From contig JAJQJQ010000019.1 in NCBI GenBank assembly GCA_028622995.1, positions 3,844,001 through 3,908,000 of the forward strand: a DNA stretch of 64,000 nt. The letters run 5' to 3'. The notes beneath the pieces were generated by a model that was not told the origin of the DNA, made no database searches, and worked only from the letters and a program-made list of their open reading frames with translations. This stretch comes from Panagrolaimus kolymaensis. Taxonomy: Eukaryota > Nematoda > Chromadorea > Rhabditida > Panagrolaimidae. The number at the start of each line of letters is the position of its first letter. Positions within the stretch are counted from its first letter, which is position 1. Positions 1 through 13,200 of the stretch are shown here, one piece after another. The translations under genes and the position numbers were made by a program.

Positions 1-1124
1 AATTCAAAACGAGATTCATTAATTTCTTGCATCAAAGCTTGAAGCAAGTGTTTATAAAAAATTATGGATTACAGTTGAGGTTCATCCAGCGGGGGGAATC
101 CAAAATCCTCTTGGCATTAATTCTTATAAAATATAAGAAAAATATTTGGAACAAAAAATCCATATCTCCAATTCAATCCCTAATTCAAAACGAGATTCAT
201 TAATTTCTTGCATCAAAGCTTGAAGCAAGTGTTTATAAAATTTATGGATTACAGTTGAGGTTCATCCAGCGGGGGGAATCCAAAATCCTCTTGGCATTAA
301 TTCTTATAAAATATAAGAAAAATATTTGGAACAAAAAATCCATATCTCCAATTCAATCCCTAATTCAAAACGAGATTCATTAATTTCTTGCATCAAAGCT
401 TGAAGCAAGTGTTTATAAAATTTATGGATTACAGTTGAGGTTCATCCAGCGGGGGGAATCCAAAATCCTCTTGGCATTAATTCTTATAAAATATAAGAAA
501 AATATTTGGAACAAAAAATCCATATCTCCAATTCAATCCCTAATTCAAAACGAGATTCATTAATTTCTTGCATCAAAGCTTGAAGCAAGTGTTTATAAAA
601 TTTATGGATTACAGTTGAGGTTCATCCAGCGGGGGGAATCCAAAATCCTCTTGGCATTAATTCTTATAAAATATAAGAAAAATATTTGGAACAAAAAATC
701 CATATATCCAATTCAATCCCTAATTCAAAACGAGATTCATTAATTTCTTGCATCAAAGCTTGAAGAAAGTGTTTATAAAAAATTATGGATTACAGTTGAG
801 GTTCATCCAGCGGGGGGAATCCAAAATCCTCTTGGCATTATTTCTTATAAAATATAAGAAAAATATTTGGAACAAAAAATCCATATCTCCAATTCAATCC
901 CTAATTCAAAACGAGATTCATTAATTTCTTGCATCAAAGCTTGAAGCAAGTGTTTATAAAAAATTATGGATTACAGTTGAGGTTCATCCAGCGGGGGGAA
1001 TCCAAAATCCTCTTGGCATTATTTCTTATAAAATATAAGAAAAATATTTGGAACAAAAAATCCATATCTCCAATTCAATCCCTAATTCAAAACGAGATTC
1101 ATTAATTTCTTGCATCAAAGCTTA
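1..1124. repeat. 180/181-bp tandem satellite array, about 6.2 copies
   Basis: Near-identical monomers begin at 1, 182, 362, 542, 722, 903 and 1084. The last is cut short near 1124, where the sequence departs from the repeat. Copies differ only by a few substitutions and a 1-bp A-run change (180 versus 181 bp), so the array is young or homogenised. It starts at the first base, so it continues outside the window. Each monomer holds a G6 tract, a 23-nt imperfect palindrome centred on AAGCTT (CTTGC...GCAAG), and a short palindrome CTTATAaaaTATAAG. No coding frame is evident. Confidence 0.97.
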
Positions 1125-1239
1125 ATACATGTGTTCATTGGTTTAGTTGGAAATCAAAATTTTTGAATTGCATTTTTTTATTTTATTTTCCAAGTATTTT
1201 TTATTTATTTTTTTAGTACTATTCTTTCATTCATCAAAT

Positions 1240-1412
1240 TACCTTTGCCCTTTTTCTACCATACTTTTTTGTGATACCTTTAATTCGCCACTTTTTTCTC
1301 GATAATCAAGTCTTCATCAAACTAACTGTAATTTCTGTGTGAACAAAAACTTATAGCGGCAGTTAATAGCGGGGGTGAATGCTGTATTTGTCATAGTTGC
1401 TTCGGTAAATAA
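1240..1412 (+). repeat. 5' flank block, copy 1 of 3
   Basis: About 170 bp upstream of the first gene of the duplicated pair. It matches 2700-2862 and 4077-4252 in the same order: a TTTTTCTACYRTACTTTTTT stretch, a CACTTTTTTCTCGAT block, TTACTGTAAT-like sequence, GTGAATG-TGT and CTTCGGTAAATAAA. It probably carries the promoter of the downstream gene and marks the duplicated unit's left border. Confidence 0.75.
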
Positions 1413-1798
1413 ATTCAAAAATTTTCATGGATCTTGTTTTTACTAATTATCTGTTCTTTTTATTCAATCAAATTATTAAACTCTTCGGCAAATGTTAAAA
1501 CTCATTTTTTGAGAAATTCGAGCTTTTCTGTAAAATTTTGGTACAGCAAAATTTTTTTTTCGATTTTTTGGCTTTACTCATCACCTAAAATTCAAAAATG
1601 GCGCTCATTTGTTCTTTTTTTGGCGGGATCATTGTAAAAAAATGTTCCTCCTTCATTTTTTTGATTTTTCGTTTTTTGCTCTTTGCCTATTTATCATTTC
1701 AAGTTTAGCAGAATTCCAACATTTTTGTCGCTTTTACGTGCCGTTATTTATCTGTACATTATTACTTTGTTTAACCAAATACATTTTAGCTTTTTATG

Positions 1799-2586
1799 AT
1801 GAGCGACTCCAATAAGAACGTTGTCAAAGCAGCTCTTACGAACATGGTATCTGAAGATGAACAAGAATGTTTCGATTTCAAGACTCTACCGTATGTTTGT
1901 CAAAAGCGTTATGCCGAAATCTTGGATCCGAAAACTTTGAAGATTTTCTCCAACATCAATACTACTACTAAGAATCTTTCTAAACGGTGTCATATTGTTA
2001 ATGAAGTCGAAGTTGATGAAAAACTCTCTAAATGCAAGTACACTCTTTCATGCTTTTGTTCGGAAACTGAATTCTGTCGTGGAGTCCATGAATCTGATCT
2101 TTCATCATTGAAAAACAAAATCGATGTTCATGGTCTGGTTTATATCAAAACTGGAAAAAATGAAAGTGTTAAAATTGATGCTCGCTTTCTTCAAAGTTTA
2201 CCTTTTACTTTTGATTCAAATGTAGTACTTGGTCTCATTATTCACTGTATCAAGCTTGATGATTTGAAGATGTTTATGCCTCCTGGTTTAAAGTTCTTTG
2301 GATGTTCTACTGGTATTGAATCTCAATGTTCTATGAAAGAATTTATTGACTTTATTAAATCTTTAACCCATCTTGACGCTTTTCAGTAAGTTACAATTGA
2401 TTTTTTTGTCAACATTTTTAAGTGTTATTTTTTAGGTTCGATTTAATCCATCCATTCAGTTCTTTATCTTTCAATGCCGATGATCTAGCCTCTGAAGGTG
2501 CTGATCTTGTATCACAAAAAGTTATCACCAAATTTGAATATGATAATGATTTCACAACTTTTATAAAATATCCTGAATCTTTGTAA
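1799..2586 (+). CDS. F-box-like family protein, cysteine-containing subtype, copy A
   Basis: Model join(1799..2385, 2436..2586), 245 residues, intron 50 bp in phase 2. I chose the second of two adjacent ATGs because it aligns with the start of the paralog at 3177. Residues near 31-70 (LPYVCQKRYAEIL, then NTTTKNLSKRC) line up with the LPWLIQNRFIEIC...NSWTRKLSNKR segment of the genes at 48-56 kb. That segment resembles an F-box in length and hydrophobic spacing. A middle segment has three cysteines (CFCSETEFC). The last exon encodes about 50 residues, as in the other family members. AATAAA lies at 2636-2641. F-box function (SCF substrate adaptor) is inferred from this weak resemblance only; no substrate-binding repeats are recognisable. 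Confidence 0.85.
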
Positions 2587-2699
2587 TTTTCTGTTTCCTG
2601 TTTGTTACTTTTTTATTTGTTTGTTACATTGTTTCAATAAATTTGTTTTTGTTTTTATTTGGATTCAATCATTTTCTTACTATTCTATCGCCCTTCAAA

Positions 2700-2862
2700 C
2701 AATATTTACATTTTTTTCTACTGTACTTTTTTGAGATACCTTTAGTTGCCACTTTTTTCTCGATCATTATTTCTTCGACAAATTTACTGTAATTTTTATA
2801 TGAACAAAATTAATAGCGTCGTGAATGTTGTTTGTATCATTTTTGCTTCGGCAAATAAATTC
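2700..2862 (+). repeat. 5' flank block, copy 2 of 3
   Basis: Counterpart of 1240-1412, upstream of the second paralog. Similarity continues through the whole leader down to the ATG, including GCCTAAAATTCAAAAATGGCGCTCATTT and the TTAGCAGARTTCCAAC block, so promoter and leader were duplicated with the gene. The unit length is about 1.4 kb. Confidence 0.75.
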
Positions 2863-3176
2863 AAAAAGTAAACATTTTCATTGGTCTTATTGTTACTAAA
2901 TATCGTTTATCTTATTTTCCTTTAAACAAAGATTGTCGGCAGATTTAAAATAAATAAAAATGCTCGTTTGCTAACTCATCGCCTAAAATTCAAAAATGGC
3001 GCTCATTTATTCCTTATTGGCGCGATCCGTGTGAAAAACTTTTCTTCTTTTTTTTGCTTTTTGCTTATTTTTCATTTCAAATTTAGCAGAGTTCCAACCT
3101 TTTTTTTGTCGCTTTTACGTGCCTTTATTTATCACTACATATTTACTTTATTATTTCTATTTTTTAGTTATTCAAG

Positions 3177-3979
3177 ATGAGCGACTCCAATAAGAACGTT
3201 TTCAATGCAACACTGAAGAACATGTCTTCAACTTCTGAAGATGAACAAGAATGTTTCGATTTCATGGCTCTTCCTTATGTTTGTCAAAAACGTTTTGCTG
3301 AAATCTTGGATCCTACAACTTTGAAGACTTTTGCTGAAATAAATACAACAACAAAGAATCTCTCAAAACGCTGTCATATTGTTAAAGATGCTGTAGTCAA
3401 AGTTGATAAAGAACTCTCAGAATGTGAGTATACCATTTCATGCTTTTGTAAAGAAAATGAATTCTGTCGTGGAGTCCATGAAGCTGATCTAGCGTCTTTG
3501 AAAAAGAAAATCGATGTTCATGGTACGATTTATATCAAAACGTTCTATAAAGAAAATGTTAAAATTGATCCCCATTTTCTTCGATCTTTGCCATTCAACT
3601 TTGACGCCGCTGAAATTCTTTCATTTTTTATTCGCTCCATCAAACTTGATGATTTGAAGATGTTTATGCCTCCTGGTTTGAAAGAGTTAGGCTTTGCTGG
3701 TGGTATTGAATCTGGTTTTTCAATGAAAGAATTTTTGGACTTTATTAAACCCTTAACTCAACTTTATGCTTTTCAGTAAGTTACCATTGATATTTTTTTT
3801 TGTCAAAACTTTTAAGTGTTATTTTTAGGTTCAGTTTAGTCGGTCCATTAAGTTCTTTATCTTTCAATATCGATGATCTAGCTTCAGAAGGTGCCGCGCT
3901 TCTTTCTCAAAAAGTTATCACCAAATTTGAAGCTGACGATGATATCACAACTTTTACAAAACTTCCTGAATCTTTGTAA
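3177..3979 (+). CDS. F-box-like family protein, cysteine-containing subtype, copy B
   Basis: Model join(3177..3775, 3829..3979), 249 residues, intron 53 bp at exactly the same phase-2 site as in the copy at 1799. The two proteins can be aligned end to end with small indels. Shared blocks are the start MSDSNKNV, DEQECFDF, LPYVCQKRFAEILDP, the SCFCKENEFCRGVHE cysteine segment, KLDDLKMFMPPGLK and the final exon ending PESL. Both keep open frames and matched splice sites, so both look functional. AATAAA sits at 4022-4027. The N-terminal segment relates them to the larger F-box-like array further right. Confidence 0.87.
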
Positions 3980-4076
3980 TTTTACGTTTCTTGTTTGTTA
4001 CTTTTTTTGTGACTTTGTATCAATAAATTTGTTTTTGTTTTTATGTGAATTCAATCATATACTTACTTTTCTATCG

Positions 4077-4252
4077 CCTTTCAAATTACCTTTTTTCTAC
4101 CATACTTTTTAGCGACACCTTTAGTTCTCCACTTTTCTCTCGATCATCACTGTCTTCGACAAATTTACTATAATATTTGTGTGAACAAGAAGCCGCGGTG
4201 AATAACTACGTGAATGTTGTTTGTGTCATTGTTACTTCGGTAAATAAACGGA
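4077..4252 (+). repeat. 5' flank block, copy 3 of 3 (orphan)
   Basis: Third copy of the upstream block, directly after the gene at 3177. It has the same landmarks (CTACCATACTTTTT, CACTTTTCTCTCGATCATC, GTGTGAACAAGAAG, CGTGAATGTTGTTTGTGTCATTG, CTTCGGTAAATAAA) but no third gene follows; sequence identity stops near 4252 before the GPCR gene's 3' end. This is the footprint expected of unequal crossing-over or of a deleted third copy. Confidence 0.7.
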
Positions 4253-4433
4253 AGCTACTAATCCTTTGCGGTATAATTATTATCATCAATAATTTATTTA
4301 TTTCTTTTTAAATAACAAAAATATACAGACAGAATTATTGGAAGCTCAAACAAGCAGATGATTAAATTGAAAAATAAAAGACGTAAACATATAAACTTTT
4401 GAGATATTATTTTTCATTTTTTTAAATCTATTT

Positions 4434-7287
4434 TCAAACATCCACAACTGCCGCTGCTGATCCATCTTCACTTGGACATATCGAACCAGAATCATCTTTT
4501 TTAATTGTAATAAAACATTGAGTGGGTTTAATTTTAGTTGTTGTTATATCATCTGGATGACATTTCTTTCGATAACATAAATTTTCTAATGCTTCCATAA
4601 CTTGTTGTTTAACAATTGGATTGCATTTACAATAAATTATTATTCTTATTGCTGAAGTAACCATATAAAGGGCGCTAACAGAGTCCCCAAAAATGGTATA
4701 AAATGTTGAAGCTTTTAGTGGATCTTCAGCATCTTCAAGAATCGTGGCTTTTGATCGTTCCAAAACTGTTAAAATTAAATGCAAAGTATTACACATTAAA
4801 TATGAAGCAACGATGGCCAAAGTTGAATAAACTGCATTTCTCACTGACACGGGCATTCGAATTCGTGAAAAACTTAATTTTTTCATTGAAGCTCTTCGAA
4901 AATCTTGCAAAGGTTTGAGTGAAGTTGAAGTTTTAGGAGTCAAGGGAAGATCTTGTTGATGTTGAATTTTTTGAATATGTTGTTTTTCAATTGCATGAAC
5001 GGCGGAAAGTCGTTTCACAATGATAATATTTGTGGCGACGAGAACGATAAATGGAAGAAGGGTTTGAATAAAAGCCATAAGCCAAAAATCATAAAAAGCA
5101 TATAGCTCACTTTCCTAAAAAAATATAGGTATTTAAAGTTTCTCAAAGTTTATTATTTCAATTTTTCTTTACCAAAAGTCTCAAATCGAAAAATTAAAAT
5201 TTCTAATTTTTAGAGTATTGAAACTAAAGTGTGCATTTTTTGCGGCGAGATTCTAAGTAATAAACTTCTCTTTTTTTGAATGAGGCTATTATTTTAAAAT
5301 TTCAAAAAAAAAGCTTACCATAACCCATGGATTTGGTGCAACTGCGAGACTTCGAAAAAAATCTGGACAATCTGGATATTCATCCACCGTCAATGCCCAA
5401 AGAGGAGGTGAACGAAGGAGAATACAAATAATCAAACAACATATAACACTTATTGGTCGGCCTCTCGTTGAAAATAAACAAAAGTTTTTCCTAAAAATTA
5501 AATAAAGCTACAGTAATTTATTTTAATAAAACTTTTTAAGAAAATTCTTTGTTTTTGTTTTTTGTTTTTTCATGAAATTTCAAAACTTTTTTTGAATATT
5601 TGTTTTATGAGTTTTCTTTATTTTGGTTTATCAAAATGAAATTATTATTTACTTTGCTCTTCTTCTAATTATTCTTTTATTATTAAAATTTTTAATATTT
5701 TTTGTTGCTAAAAATAAAAAAATTGTTTATTGGAATTTAGAAAATGAAAAAAAGGATTATTTTATTAATAAAATTTTTTACAGTGTTTTAGTTGCAAAAA
5801 AATAATAATACACCTTCGCTTGGATTATTTTAAATCTTATCATTTTTAGAAACAAAAAAATTAATTAACTTTTTATAATGTTTGTCAGTTTCAAATCCAA
5901 AATCCAATTCAATTCAAAAGTAAAATCTCATTCATTCCTATAATCCTTTGTTGAACTTTTGAGTTTGATAAATCCGCTTAAAGAAAATGAGTTTTTTTGG
6001 AGGTGGTTTTCAATTCATTTATTTTTTTGAATCTCGAACACTTTATTTTGGGATAAGGAGCGCCGCCATCTACACAAACAAACATTTGAAAGAAAAAGTA
6101 TGGTTTCTTTCTTCTTTTTTTTTTTTTTTGCCAACGTTTTTTTGTATTTTTTTATAGTCAAAAAAAACTTTAGTTTCTTATTTCAGAACATTAACAAAAA
6201 TAAAAAGTTAAACTTCTGTTGCTTCAAATATAAGGAAAGATGGAAGATAAGTTAATGACGTGCCAAAAAAAATTAAATAGCAACAAGGGTGTCAAAAAAA
6301 AGTAAATAGCAACAAGGGTGTCAAAAAAAAGTAAAAAACGAGGAAATATTTTTCATTTTCTTCTTTTTTTTAATAAAAGTCACATTTATTTTTGAAACTT
6401 CTTATTTTTTTGCAAAATAAAATTTTGCTAAAAAAATGTTTCTTTAAATAAAATAAAAAAATATGAAGGTAATTTGCTTTTGCTGCTATTTGATTAGCTT
6501 AACAGAAATATTCTTGCATTGGAACGAAAAAAAGCAGAAAATTTTATTTTTCAAATAACCTTTTTTCTGCTTCAGTAATATTGAAAATTATTTGTAATTA
6601 ATTAGCAAGAAAAAAAATCCATTAAATTCTTATAGTTATTAAAAAAAATCATTTTTTCTTCCTATGAGACATAAGCTTTTCAAAATCTATGATATCACGA
6701 TTAATCTTTTGTAGTTTTTGGGTGCTTTCGCACATTAATAATCAAAAAAATAATATTAAATTAAATAACTTACATGTGTTCTGAAATCCATGCATATCGT
6801 TCAAGGGTAACAAAAATAAGGAGATATGGAATTGCGAGTTGAGTAATTTTAGAGAATACAAATGCGGGAACAATATATGTATGATAAATTACAAAAAGTG
6901 ACTAAAAAATGTAAAAATTAAAAAATATTTTACAACCAAATAGGCAAAAATTTGAGTTTTTAAATTTTCGTACTAAAATCAAAAAAAGCTTACTTCAATT
7001 CTTAAATAAATCATAACAACATCAAAACCAAAAAGAAAAATATAAAAGCAACAAATTAGCCCATCTAAAATAGCCAAAAATGTTGGATATAAAGTTGGCG
7101 GAGTGCTGGGACATTGATGCTTCGTAAATACCCAAGCTAGGAGGCCATTAGAAAAAACTCCACAACACGCGATGAAACTTAAAGCAGAAATAAAAAAGAA
7201 TCGAAGAAAATCACATTCTTCTGTGAAACCACAAATTAATACTTCGGCATTTTGGCTTTCGCCATCGACGGTTTCATTAAGTTCCAT
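4434..7287 (-). CDS. Rhodopsin-type seven-transmembrane receptor, probably neuropeptide-class
   Basis: Model complement(join(4434..5114, 5319..5490, 6774..6901, 6994..7287)), 424 residues; frames join at all three introns (91, 1283 and 203 bp). Seven hydrophobic segments are visible: TM1 around residues 28-55, TM2 68-94, TM3 in the second exon ending in ERY (the DRY position), TM4 in the third exon (SVICCLIICILL), TM5 near the start of the last exon, TM6 (LAIVASYLMCNTLHLIL) and TM7 (SALYMVTSAIRIIIY followed by CKCNP). The N-terminus has an N-glycosylation site (NET), and cysteines flank TM3 and loop 2. The layout matches nematode FMRFamide-type peptide receptors; the ligand cannot be told. 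The long second intron (5491-6773) is plain AT-rich sequence holding a 34-bp tandem duplication. Confidence 0.82.
6256..6336. repeat. Short tandem duplication inside the GPCR intron
   Basis: A unit of roughly 34 bp containing AATAGCAACAAGGGTGTCAAAAAA occurs twice in a row, with a shorter degenerate third start. It lies in the 1.3-kb intron and is probably slippage-derived. Confidence 0.7.
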
Positions 7288-10200
7288 GATTTTTTTGGAG
7301 CTATAAAAAACTGAAAAGTCAAGTTTTTTTTATAAAAAAAAATTTTAAAAAAGCAAGCGATTGATCAAATCAGTGAGTCAATAAATAATTTTCGAAATAA
7401 CACGAAAGAGAAAAAAAATCAAATCAAATTACATAAAAAAATAATAATTTGGTGAAAAAAAATAATCAAATATTAGTTTTTTTTATTTTTGCCGATCAAA
7501 AAACTTAATAAAAAAGGTGAAAGAGATATAAATAAAAAATTCCGGAAGAGTTTATGACAGCTGCTTGTGTGTTGTCCGAATAAAAAAATAAATATGTATT
7601 TTAAAATAATGGAATATTAAAAAAATGCTTAAGTTTCTATTTTTTATTTTTAAAATAGAAAGGAAAAATTCGGCAAAAAAAATGTGAGGTCAATTTTTTC
7701 TTCTTCTTTTTCGTGAATGAAATGAATTTGGAATGAGAAGTGTCATTTCAAGACGCTGCTTTTTTGTCGTCGTCACAAGCTTCATCCCTATATATTTATT
7801 TGAGAGGCATGACAAAAAGTTTATTTTTGAAAATAGGGAAGTATATTTTTTTATAGTAAGCAATATTTAAAAACATAAAAATAAAATTAAAATAAAAACT
7901 AATATATATTTTTTGTAATATCTAATTTTTTTTTCAAGTCGCCAGCTTCAATATTCTTTTTATCGCCTGCACTACTTTACCAGCATTTTTTTTTTCTGAC
8001 ACTTTTTTTTCTTTAACGGTGCTAATTTATTTTATAAATCTGCCTTTAGCTTATATAAACCTAAAAGTTAAAGGTTTATTCCATTTTTTTCATTTAAAAA
8101 AAAATAAAAAACTTTTTTTGCGTTCAATTTAAGGGCGAAGTTTTTTGCAAAATAAGATAGGAAGAAAAAAATGTTTAAGAAAATCAAATTAAATTTCTGG
8201 AAGAAAAAATAAAATAAAAAAATGGAAATTTAGAACGTTCGCAGATCGAATTATTTTCCAAGATGGATGGCGTTCTAAAAATTTTAAAAGTTCAAAAATA
8301 CGTATTGGAAAGATACTTACTTATTTTTAATGCAATAGAAAAAAAAAGAAAGTGGGAGAGATATTAAAAGTTTAAATGAGATGAGCTAAGCTACCTAAAA
8401 GTGCAAATTTTAACAGTTGCTAAAAACATAGGTTTTTAGGAGAGTAACGAAAAATGGACGAGTTTTCGCAGAAATGCATTACTGTCTTTGATAAAGGCAG
8501 TAACAATTAATTAACGATTTTTCAAAAGAAACCTATTACTGTCATTTTTTGATCAAATAACGAAAAGTGTGATCATTGAACAAAAATTTTTTTCTCCTTC
8601 TTTTAACCTCATAAAAACCGTTAAACAAAAAAGTAAGATAGCTAGAAAAAAAGAAGTTTTTTCTTTGAGCTATTTTTTCCTTCATCCTCTTCCAAGACTT
8701 TCTCCATCCATACTAATTGTAAAAAATAATATTGTTTGTTACATATTCGTTTTTTTGGATTAAAAAAATATCTCCATTTTAGTCTCTCTTTTTTTTCATT
8801 ACTTTTTTTTTGTTGCCTCAAGGGAGTATTTGAAACCCATATTAAAAAATATAATATAAAAATAAAAGTGTAAAGAACCACGCCTCCTATTTAATTTATT
8901 TCTTTTCTTCCCAAAAAATAAAAAAGAGATACTTTAAATAAACTTTTTGTTTTTTAATTTCAAAAGTTTTTTTGTTGTTTATTTGCCAAAGAAAAAAACC
9001 AAAACCCAAATACGTAAGTAATTGAGAAGAAGAAAAAAAAAGAGGATCCAGATGGCACACATTTTTTTGTGTTTTTCTTTGAAAAAAAAAACAAAAAAAA
9101 ATTTAGTATTTTTGTGGATTTTTTTTTGTATTTTGGAAGTAATTAAAAAAAAGTTTTTTTTACGATTGTAAAAGAAAAATCCTCGAGTTTTTGTTTGAGT
9201 CAACTGATTTAGGAAAACATTAAAAAAACAATTCAAAGATTTCACGTGAGCCATCAATGCAACGAGAAAACCCTGATTGGTAAAAATCCAATAAAAATGA
9301 TTCATACTTTTTATTGAAGGCGCGAAAATAACAGTAATACTCAGATTGAATATTAGAGTTACTATCATAAAAAATTGCATAAAACTGGCAAATTTTATTT
9401 TAAAAAATTTTTGTGGGTGAAACTTAGCTAAACTTTGTAAGTATATTTTAAACAAATTAATTCTATAAACATTTAAAATTAAAATTACTTTTTGTAATAA
9501 AATATTTTTTTACGATCAACAAAATAAAATAGAGTCATAAAAATTTTTTTTTACGTTTTTTGTGGGTCAGATGGTTGGTGGCCGAAAAAATATACGGAAG
9601 TGGTTTTAGATTTTTTATTTTAATTTAAAATTTATTTTATTAGATAAACTTTAAAAAATGAGTTGAACGTCATTTTTTTTTGAGGATAAAAAAGTTCAAT
9701 TTTTTTGTTGGAGAAACAAGGCTCCAGAATTTTGAGTGAAACTCTGACGTTTCGAGTTCACAAAAAAATGCAAAAAAGTTAAACTCTTTTCTTTGAGGGC
9801 TAATTTTAAAAAGTAAGACAGGCAAAAGTTTAAATTTTTAAAGAAAAAATTAGCTAAATAATTTTTTTTTTTTCAGAAAAAGCAACAAATGTTTTTTGAA
9901 AGGTTAAAAAATCGAAGGTTGCTTGCTTTTTGGGCTTTTGAAAATTATTGTTTTAAATAAAAAATTTTTCTAAATATTTGGAAAGTTCTTAACTTTAATT
10001 AATGTTTATATGTCAAAGTTAGTGAAAAGAAAAAAATAAGTAAGATACCAATTAATTTACTTTACATACTTTTTCTTTTTAAAAAAATAAAAAGTTATGG
10101 CACTAATATAATTATTATAAAGATCCCAAGAAAATGAAGAAAGTGCTTATTTTTTTTTTATTATTATGACAACCAACAACCAACTACTAAAAGGACATGA

Positions 10201-13200
10201 AAACAAACTAAAAACGTTTTTTTTTTTAAATAAAAAAATCAGCTTCTTTAAATACCAAAAAAAATCTGACATAGGCTTGTCCAAAAAAAGTACAACAAAA
10301 GATTTATTAAAAACCCTTTTAAAGGGTAAATAGAAATTAGATAATTATGGAAAGAAAGTAATTATTTTTATTAGAGAATAAGTTATGTTTACTTTTTTTT
10401 ATAACAATAAATCGGCTTTATTTGATTGTTTATTTTTTATGGTAAAAGCTTGGATAAAAACATTATGCAAAAAAAACGCATCCAAAAATAGCTACAAAAA
10501 AAAAAACAATTGACTCTAACAAATCTTTTTCATGACGAGATCATCCTTTAATTTTATACCTAATTAATTTTTTAAGTCTCAGTAATATACCTATTTGTGC
10601 ATCAACAAATAAAAACAGCATATTACTTACTTCACCGTCGTCATAAACACAGTTTTTAAGAAACATGGTTGCCAAAAAAAACAAGAATCGAAAGTCGAAA
10701 AGGAATGAAAAACGTTAAAGTTTTTTATTGCAAAGGCACTTCCAAATATTTTTTTGGGGAAATAGTTTGACGAAAGAATTAAAAATCATTTAATAGAATT
10801 TGAAGCTACAGCATAACATTACTTTGTGTATTTAATTAATAATTTATGGCGTTGGATGGATGATGAAGCCATACCTAAGTAATAAGAAGGAAAAAACTAA
10901 GAATGCACCTGTAAAATGTGAATGACTGTGCTTTGGATGAAACACAAAAATAAAAAGGAGCAAAAAGTCGAATGACTCTCAAGTTGATTCCATGAATGGA
11001 AAATTATTCATAAATTTTGTTTGGAGAAAAAAAATATTTAAATTTTTCCTTCACAATAAAAACAAACTTTTTCAAAGCTTCACAGTACTAATAAAGAAAC
11101 ATAAAGAAATGTTTCAACGAGAAAGTTTAAAACCAAAATAATTTGAGAATTTCTTTCCATACCAAAATTTATCCCATCGCTAATTTCCTTGACTATGAAT
11201 TTTTCAGGAAAGTCAACTTCCTTTAATACCCAATATTATTGAGATAAATCTTTCTTAAAATAACAAAAAATCATCTAATAAAAAAATCACTTGATTTTAC
11301 TTACGTAAAAAATCCTAAAAGCTTTTAACAAAAAAAATACTTTAGTTTTTCTTTATTTTCTTTTATTTTTTCACATTGTTAAAGTCTCACATCTTCATTT
11401 TTTTGTTTGTTACATATTTATTTTGAAAAACACTAAAAGAATTCACATTAAATTAAATTTCATCGGAAAAAATGTGTTGGGTCTTCAAAAAACATTTAGA
11501 CACTTCTCTTTTTTGAGATCATTCAAAAAGAGCCAAATTCCGAAAAGAAAACTATTTTTTCATCTGTCAGCCACCTGTCTGTCTTCAATTCAAATACGCA
11601 CATAAAATAAAAAATGATAAATTTATATTGCAAATTCAAAAAGGTAAAAAAAGGTGCATTATTTGAATTTTGATAATGAAACCGAGAAAAAGAAATGAAA
11701 GAGACTCATTAGAATTGAGATTGCTGAGTCATGGGTGATTATTACAAAGAATAAATTTGTTCAATGAAACACGAAAATTATTTTGTTTTTTGCAAAAAAT
11801 ATGTTCGTGTGTGAATTAAAGATTTTATTTATCTTTTTGGCTCACATAATTAATCTATTATATTGATTAGTTAAAAAACAATAAAAACAAACAAAAGTGA
11901 AAAATTAAGACAAACAAAAAAGCTTCGTCGCTTCATTTTTATTTTCTAAAAAAAAATTTGAAAAGGGCCAAAGTCAAGAGACTTACTTATTTTCTAGAAA
12001 ACGCTGCTTTTATAGCCAAAAAACGTCAAAAGAAATTATTTAAATTTTTTTAGACCCAATAAATTATTTGAAAAAGAAAATATCAACGTTTTAAAAAATA
12101 ACAATGAAAAGAAAATTAATTTATGCGACTTTTATTGGCCCAAAAAAATATTATTTGACTATAAAGGTTTTATTTTTTGCTAGGAAACCATCCACGTGAC
12201 GAGCGGAATTAATAATAAAAACTCCATATTTTTTTAATATTAATAATGGCTTGTTTCTATGCGAAATAAATAAAAAAATATTTTAAACAAAAACCAAATA
12301 ATTTATTTTTTTTGTCACCAAAAAATGACGGCATAAAATTTACTGTTTTTAATTTTTTTGCTGGAAAAAATGGTTTTAGTAGAAAAAAAATTTGGAAGCT
12401 AATTTTAGTCGTCAAATTTTTTTATTTTCATTTCCTCATATTTAGCATCTAAAAAAAGAAGTTTAAAAGTAAGTTGAAGTAAAAAAAGCAAGCGATTAAT
12501 GAATGAATGAAAATAGAAAATAGGTCAAATTACAGAAGGAAGCTCAAATTTTTATAAATCCTTCCTTTTTTTCATTCAAAAAGTTTCAAAGAAAGTTGCA
12601 GAAAAAAAGTATGTTTAAAATAAGAAAAATTAAATTATATCATTCGTTTTGGAAGAAAAAAAAGTGTTGCTGCTCCTATAAATATATAGGCTTTTTTTCT
12701 GAATGTGGGTGGTGTATGGATGGATGTCGCCTGATTGAAAGCTATTATTCAAAAAAGTGCTTTTTATTTTTTATGTTTCTATGAAAACTTTTAAAAAATT
12801 TAGTTTTTGCAAATTGTCACTTTTATAAAAATACAGAAACAGACATCATAGAAATATAAAAAAATTCAAAATAAAAGTGCACCATTGAAGCTACCGTAAT
12901 TTTATGTAAAGAAAGTTGTATGTTTGTTTTAAAATTTAAAAAACCTGTAATTTAACTTTTTAAAACTATTTTTGTTTTTGGTAATTCTTGGAACCTTTCT
13001 TTCTTTATTCATTTTTTTTAAAGAATTTTTAAATTTTCATTGAAAAATGCTAAGGAGGAAAAAAGGGTTGATGTTATGGTAAACTTAAGAGTCAAGGCTA
13101 TTTTTAGTCGTTAGAAAAAGTTATGGGTGACAAAGAATGAAATCTATTAATGGGAAAATTAATTTCATGAATGATTTGGGAACTAAAATCCGATATGAAA

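Noticed and set aside
1..1124. CRISPR-like array appearance of the regular repeats
   Set aside because: There are no unique spacers; the whole 180-bp unit is repeated, and the genome is eukaryotic.
8979..9455. Minus-strand frame with hydrophobic stretches that could look like a second GPCR
   Set aside because: Half of it is translated poly-A/T (K/F runs), no DRY or NPxxY-type motif, and no matching exons around it.
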